64,000 bases of DNA, taken from positions 5,084,001-5,148,000 of the forward strand of contig NZ_CP117880.1 in NCBI RefSeq assembly GCF_028736175.1. Reading direction: 5' to 3'. This document shows positions 60,071-64,000 of this stretch, piece after piece. Positions within the stretch are counted from its first letter, which is position 1. Each line of letters opens with the position of its first letter. Origin of the DNA: Sphingobacterium oryzagri (lineage in GTDB: Bacteria > Bacteroidota > Bacteroidia > Sphingobacteriales > Sphingobacteriaceae). Under the pieces are notes generated by a model that saw nothing but the letters and a program-made list of their open reading frames with translations, searched no databases and was not told the origin of the DNA. The translations under genes and the position numbers were made by a program.

Positions 60071-61453
60071 ATGGGATGTGGCAGTTGCTCATCCGGAGGT
60101 GGGTGTGGAAGTAGTACAACAACTACAGGAAAAACCCCTGCAGGTTGCCAAAACAATGGCTCTTGCATGACTAGCGGATGTAATAAATTAGATGTATACG
60201 ATTGGCTTTCCGATATGGATTTGCCATCAAATTATAAACCATTTAACATTGTAGAAGTAAGATTTAAAGGATCACGTAAAGATTTTTATATCAACACGGA
60301 TAACCTTTATCTAGAAATGGGCGAGATGATCGCTGTAGAGCCGTCTACTGGCGGCTATGATATTGGCCACGTATCGCTTACGGGCGAGCTTGTTCGGCTT
60401 CAGCTTAAAAAGAACAACGTTAAAGCGGACAGTGTCTTAAAAAAGATTTACCGTAAAGCGAGCGAATCCGACGTGCAAAAATATAATGCGGCAAAGGATT
60501 TGGAATGGGAAACCATGCACCGGGCGCGTAATCTGGCGCTGGAATTGGGTTTATCTATGAAGATCTCAGATGTAGATTATCAGGGAGACAAAACGAAAGC
60601 CACCTTTTACTATACAGCAGAAGGTCGCGTAGACTTTCGGGAACTGATAAAACGCATGGCCGAAGCTTTCCGTATTCGAATAGAAATGCGGCAGATTGGT
60701 ATGCGACAAGAGGCTAGTCGCCTAGGCGGAATTGGATCTTGTGGGCGAGAACTTTGTTGCTCGACTTGGTTGACTGATTTTAAAACGGTTTCCACTTCAG
60801 CCGCGCGCTACCAAAATTTATCGCTCAATACGTTGAAGCTAGCCGGGCAATGTGGTAAGCTTAAATGCTGCCTCAATTATGAGCTGGATAGCTATATGGA
60901 TGCTTTGCGCGACATTCCTACAAATGTAGAACGCTTAGATACCGAAATCGGTATTGCTTATCTTCAAAAGACAGATATCTTCAAAAAGTTGATGTGGTAT
61001 TCTTATCCGGGTGCCGAAAACTGGATTCCAGTAGATGTTAAAAAGGTGCGCGAATACGCTGATATGAACCGGGAAGGTCGTAAATCGCAAGATCTAACGA
61101 TCAACTACGTGCCGGAAGAGGTGCAAAAGCCGATTTCTTACGACTACGAAAACGTGGTAGGACAAGATTCGTTGACCCGTCTGGATGATAAAAACAAACG
61201 CAAGAAGCGTAAGAAACCAAAAGCGAAACGAGAAGGTGGCCAACCGGAAGCAAAAACTACGGAACAGCGCAGACCGGAGACCAAACGCGTTCCCGAAAAT
61301 CGCGAAAGAAATAAACCGGCGGCTTCGGTAGCCAAAGAACAGGCTGCAAAACCGGCCACAGGCGATAAACCCAAAAAGCGGTTTAATCGAAACAAGAACA
61401 GAAATAAAAGTAAAGGTGCCGAAAATAATAACGGTGCCAATAGCGAATCTTAA
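60071..61453 (+). CDS. ricT: PSP1-domain protein RicT (YaaT)
   Basis: This 460-residue protein has a Cys-rich start (MGCGSCSSGGGCGSS), a PSP1 domain (VEVRFKGSRKDFYIN, GEMIAVEPSTGGYDIGHVSL, RIEMRQIGMRQEASRLGG) and Cys motifs GSCGRELCCSTW and CGKLKCCLNYE. In Bacillus the homologue joins the Ric complex that binds Fe-S clusters and promotes mRNA maturation. The C-terminal ~90 residues are a Lys/Arg/Pro-rich tail, disordered, which is an addition often seen in Bacteroidota. It begins 11 bp after holB. Confidence 0.93.
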   Translation: MGCGSCSSGGGCGSSTTTTGKTPAGCQNNGSCMTSGCNKLDVYDWLSDMDLPSNYKPFNIVEVRFKGSRKDFYINTDNLYLEMGEMIAVEPSTGGYDIGHVSLTGELVRLQLKKNNVKADSVLKKIYRKASESDVQKYNAAKDLEWETMHRARNLALELGLSMKISDVDYQGDKTKATFYYTAEGRVDFRELIKRMAEAFRIRIEMRQIGMRQEASRLGGIGSCGRELCCSTWLTDFKTVSTSAARYQNLSLNTLKLAGQCGKLKCCLNYELDSYMDALRDIPTNVERLDTEIGIAYLQKTDIFKKLMWYSYPGAENWIPVDVKKVREYADMNREGRKSQDLTINYVPEEVQKPISYDYENVVGQDSLTRLDDKNKRKKRKKPKAKREGGQPEAKTTEQRRPETKRVPENRERNKPAASVAKEQAAKPATGDKPKKRFNRNKNRNKSKGAENNNGANSES

Positions 61454-61530
61454 CCATACTTGCCCGCACCGTAACGCTGTTTACGCTGCGGGCTTATCTT
61501 GACACACATCACGATTATAGCCGCTCAAAC

Positions 61531-62001
61531 ATGAAGAAGTCGCCTCTTTTTTTCGCTTGTCTTTTATCGTTTATCTTCGTTGCTGCTTGTCGTGACAGCG
61601 CATTTTACGAAACCAATAAATCTATTAGCAAACGCAGTTGGAGTTATGCCGATACGGCACGATTTGATGTGCACGTACCAGATGCAAAAGCGAAGTATGC
61701 TATTTCTGTCAACGTACGCCATACAGGCTCTTATAATTATTCCAATCTATTTTTATTGATACACGAAAAAGGTCCGCAAATCAAGGATACAGCTTATCGT
61801 TATGAAATGAAGCTGGCCGAACTGGATGGACGCTGGACCGGCAATACCGCGGGAAACCTGTATGACAATGAACTGCTGATAAAGGATAACTATACTTTTC
61901 CAGATACGGGGATATATAGCTTTGCAATCGAACAAAATATGCGGGAAAATCCGCTTCACGATATCACTGATATCGGTATCAAATTGGTACAAAGACCATG
62001 A
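61531..62001 (+). CDS. gldH: Gliding motility lipoprotein GldH
   Basis: This 156-residue lipoprotein has a signal peptide with lipobox (FVAAC, Cys20), then CRDSAFYETNKSISKRSW, FDVHVPDAKAKYAISVNVRH and SNLFLLIHEKGP, followed by SFAIEQNMRENPLHDI, the GldH pattern. GldH is needed for gliding and type IX secretion in some Bacteroidota, although the homologue is also found in non-gliding species. It overlaps lpxK by 4 bp. Confidence 0.92.
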   Translation: MKKSPLFFACLLSFIFVAACRDSAFYETNKSISKRSWSYADTARFDVHVPDAKAKYAISVNVRHTGSYNYSNLFLLIHEKGPQIKDTAYRYEMKLAELDGRWTGNTAGNLYDNELLIKDNYTFPDTGIYSFAIEQNMRENPLHDITDIGIKLVQRP

Positions 62002-63050
62002 TCCGGTTTATCCGTTGGTTACTCTTTCCAGTTGCGCTTCTTTACGCAGCTATCGTTTGGCTTCGTAATCGGTTGTATGATCGACAGCTTTTACGTAGCA
62101 CGGCTTTTGATATTCCGGTGGTTGTGATCGGTAATCTAGCGGTTGGCGGCACCGGAAAAAGTCCGATGACCGAATATATTTTACGTATCCTTCCTCCAGC
62201 TATGCGTGTCACGGTATTGAGCAGAGGTTATGGAAGAAAAACCAAGGGATTTCGTACAGTAGCGACCACAGACGACGCTACACAAAGCGGCGACGAACCT
62301 TTACAGATTAAAAGAAAATTTCCGCAAACGCCCGTCGTGGTTTGCGAAGATCGGGTGAAAGCGATACACCAGATAAAGGAAAACAGCGATGCCGTTTTGT
62401 TAGATGATGCCTTTCAACATCGCGCGCTACGCCCCAGCTTTTCGATTTTATTGTTCGATTTTGCATCTATCTTAAAGCCGATGCTTCCCTTACCTACCGG
62501 CTCGTTCCGTGATAGCCTTTACGAAAGTAAACGTGCCGGGATTATCGTTATTACGAAATGTCCGGACGATATCGACCATGCGCAAAAAATGAAGATCATC
62601 GCCAAATTCCGTAAGTATAGCCAGGCTGAAGTTTACTTTTCCAGTATTGCCTATGAGGAGTTGGTTGACAGCCAGGGGATAGCTTTTACAAAAGAAGAAC
62701 TGACTCTCACGAGTGTTCTTTTACTCACGGGTATAGCCAAGCCTGAACCGCTAGCGGCTTATTTGCTGCCACTGGTAGCCCGACTGGAACAATTAAATTT
62801 TGGCGATCACCACCAGTTTACGAGCACAGATCTCGCAACTGTACAGCAACGGTTTGAAGATTTAGCTGGCACAAAAAAGATAATCATTACTACCGAAAAA
62901 GATTGGCAAAGGTTACCTCCATCGTTTTTAGCCAGCCACCCGATTATTATAGCGCCCATACGCCAGCAGATATTGTTTAATGAAGCCTCATCATTTGACC
63001 GTGCGATCAACAATGCATTTCTTCAGCAACGAAGTGTTAATGAGTATTAA
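61998..63050 (+). CDS. lpxK: Tetraacyldisaccharide 4'-kinase (lipid A synthesis)
   Basis: This 350-residue inner-membrane-associated kinase phosphorylates the lipid A disaccharide at position 4'. An N-terminal membrane helix (FIRWLLFPVALLYAAIVWL) is followed by the Walker A loop IGNLAVGGTGKSPMTEY, then VLSRGYGRKTKGF, DDAFQHRALRP and HHQFTSTDL. ATGA overlap with gldH indicates cotranscription. Confidence 0.96.
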   Translation: MIRFIRWLLFPVALLYAAIVWLRNRLYDRQLLRSTAFDIPVVVIGNLAVGGTGKSPMTEYILRILPPAMRVTVLSRGYGRKTKGFRTVATTDDATQSGDEPLQIKRKFPQTPVVVCEDRVKAIHQIKENSDAVLLDDAFQHRALRPSFSILLFDFASILKPMLPLPTGSFRDSLYESKRAGIIVITKCPDDIDHAQKMKIIAKFRKYSQAEVYFSSIAYEELVDSQGIAFTKEELTLTSVLLLTGIAKPEPLAAYLLPLVARLEQLNFGDHHQFTSTDLATVQQRFEDLAGTKKIIITTEKDWQRLPPSFLASHPIIIAPIRQQILFNEASSFDRAINNAFLQQRSVNEY

Positions 63051-63139
63051 TGGGCGTTAAACTTCCTTAAATAAAACACTCATAATAAGCATTTTATTTA
63101 AATATCACCTACATTTAACTACACAAAAAAATAGATCAT

Positions 63140-63517
63140 ATGAAAAAGTTAAAAACACTTATTATATGCCTATTGGTAGGCATCAGTTGGGGCGGATTTG
63201 CGCAAGAGCGCGCTGGTCGTGGTAATTTTCAAAATCTGTCTGCGGAAGAGCGGGCAAAAAGTACCGTTGAGCGTTTAACAAAAGAACTTTCCTTAGAAAA
63301 AGCACAACAAGATTCGATTTATAAAATTTCTCTGGAGCAGGCAAATTTAGATAAAGCTGCGTTTGAAAGCGCTAACGGCGATCGCGAAAAGATCCGGTCG
63401 GTTATGCAAACCAATCGTGCAACGTATAATACTAAATTGAAAAAGTTCTTAACGGCCGAACAGCAGAAGAAGTATGATAAGCTTGAAAAAGAGCGATCTT
63501 CGCGCGGACCAAGATAA
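63140..63517 (+). CDS. Small exported helical protein, Spy-like
   Basis: This 125-residue protein has a signal peptide (KTLIICLLVGISWGGFAQ) followed by a charged helical region: ERTKELSLEK-type spacing, YKISLEQANLDKA, TKLKKFLTAEQQKKYDKLE. The pattern resembles periplasmic Spy/CpxP-like proteins, but the LTxxQ motif is only partly kept (LTAEQQ). Function is inferred at fold level only. Confidence 0.7.
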   Translation: MKKLKTLIICLLVGISWGGFAQERAGRGNFQNLSAEERAKSTVERLTKELSLEKAQQDSIYKISLEQANLDKAAFESANGDREKIRSVMQTNRATYNTKLKKFLTAEQQKKYDKLEKERSSRGPR

Positions 63518-63589
63518 AAACCAATAAAGTGAGTTTATGGTTGATAGTGGAAGGTGTTGGTTAAAACTAACACCTTTTCTTTTTCATAT

Positions 63590-63810
63590 AAACACGATGT
63601 ATCGATCGATTAGCAGAATCGTATTCCTTCCCATAAACCATTCCGCCACTTGCAGCGGCAGGGCTGTTTTTTTTTATTACTAACGAATACAATTGATGTA
63701 TCCAACGTGTCAACGAGCAATGGAAAGCAACCTGAAGCGGATTGTGCAACAGATAGCTTCGGTGTAACAAAGGCTATTGTTTTCTTTTTGACGGCCTAAA
63801 GAAAATCTCT
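63590..63810 (+). repeat. Degenerate relic of the long hairpin repeat
   Basis: CCTTCCCATAAACCATTCCGCC and GCAGCGGCAGGGCT parallel the CCCTTACACAAACCTTTCCGCC and GCCGCGGCAAGGCC blocks of the repeat. Further on, GGTGTAACAAAGGCTATTG parallels GATGAAACAAGGACTTTTT. The order is kept but most hairpins are gone. Confidence 0.5.
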
Positions 63811-63827
63811 GCCCTGGCAAGAAATAA

Positions 63828-63858
63828 AAAATGCGAAACCGTTGTGGTTTCGCATTTT
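63828..63858 (-). terminator. Intrinsic terminator of dnaA
   Basis: AAAATGCGAAACC (63828-63840) and GGTTTCGCATTTT (63846-63858) form a perfect 13-bp stem with loop GTTGT. On the minus strand it is followed by T residues and lies 27 bp past the dnaA stop. Confidence 0.88.
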
Positions 63859-63885
63859 TAACATTCAAAAATAGCACAAGATCTC

Positions 63886-64000
63886 TTACGAAGTTTTTAG
63901 CTTCTTTTGGATATCTTGCACATAAGTTTTAAATTTCTTGTCCGTCTCGATCAAGTCTTCCACTGTTTGGCAGGCATAAATCACTGTCGAGTGATCACGT
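63886..64000 (-). CDS. dnaA: Chromosomal replication initiator DnaA, C-terminal end (partial)
   Basis: The last 37 codons of a gene running off the right edge are visible: RDHSTVIYACQTVEDLI and KTYVQDIQKKLKTS. RDHSTV is part of the DnaA domain IV recognition helix that contacts the DnaA box. The rest is outside the window. The identification is secure from this signature; intactness of the gene cannot be judged. Confidence 0.9.
   Translation of the reverse strand, partial: RDHSTVIYACQTVEDLIETDKKFKTYVQDIQKKLKTS

Overview
This window looks like chromosome of a Bacteroidota member, most likely the Sphingobacteriaceae (Sphingobacterium/Pedobacter type). The evidence is a gliding lipoprotein gene (gldH), a rpmB-rpmG-DUF4295-ftsY-rimO cluster, a long SecA with a zinc tail, bacillithiol (bshC) and futalosine-pathway menaquinone (mqnD) genes, a barrel-less TonB-plug/macroglobulin surface protein, and Bacteroidota-type promoters (TTG, about 20 nt, TAnnTTTG). 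Most of the window is ordinary housekeeping sequence with short intergenic gaps. The accessory signal lies in repeats and a few acquired-looking patches.

Layout. 0-0.5 kb: the start of a tyrosine recombinase, with its promoter, facing the 3' end of tRNA-Glu. This is the expected edge of an integrated element that continues to the left. 0.5-11.3 kb: purD, a plug-domain surface protein, exbD, a pair of fatty-acid genes (enoyl-CoA isomerase and dienoyl-CoA reductase), a lipoprotein, phosphosugar mutase, NUDIX hydrolase and a conserved unknown. 11.5-12.2 kb: a lipoprotein next to a truncated coding remnant, possibly a toxin/immunity relic. 12.5-14.6 kb: an amidase, then a diverged long repeat and a 175-bp tandem array. 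14.6-28.5 kb: gcvP, an arginine/citrulline hydrolase pair, a Crp-like regulator with bshC, rimO, ftsY, small ribosomal proteins, recO, a cold-shock protein and a SIMPL protein. 28.6-31.3 kb: a large gene-free repeat region. 31.3-53.5 kb: a pseudouridine synthase, gcvT, glutamate dehydrogenase, peptidases, secA, mqnD, surE, a kduI-DUF4861-kduD uronate block, nadD, gmk, yicC and a CAP protein. 53.6-57.0 kb: the same long repeat in the opposite orientation, interrupted by an IS1182-family element. 57.0-64.0 kb: dedA, dnaN, holB, ricT, gldH, lpxK, a small exported protein, a degenerate repeat and the 3' end of dnaA.

The main novelty candidate is the repeat system. A roughly 570-580-bp non-coding element occurs about eight times in full or in part, plus degenerate copies. 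It carries several perfect hairpins. One hairpin differs in sequence from copy to copy while its two arms change together, which is a sign that structure rather than sequence is kept. Travelling with it are pairs of 17-nt palindromes with a fixed 7-3-7 design and a GCT loop, in at least three arm sequences, again with paired changes. A 175-bp tandem array contains the same palindrome pair plus one perfect DnaA-box sequence per unit. No transposase that would obviously move these elements is present in the window.

Functional groupings: aminomethyltransferase (gcvT) and glycine dehydrogenase (gcvP) of the glycine cleavage system are encoded about 16 kb apart. KduI and KduD perform consecutive steps of unsaturated uronate breakdown, with a DUF4861 protein between them. 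The isomerase and dienoyl reductase together would let beta-oxidation handle unsaturated fatty acids. The two guanidino-modifying hydrolases could convert arginine to ornithine through citrulline, although the substrate of the first is inferred.
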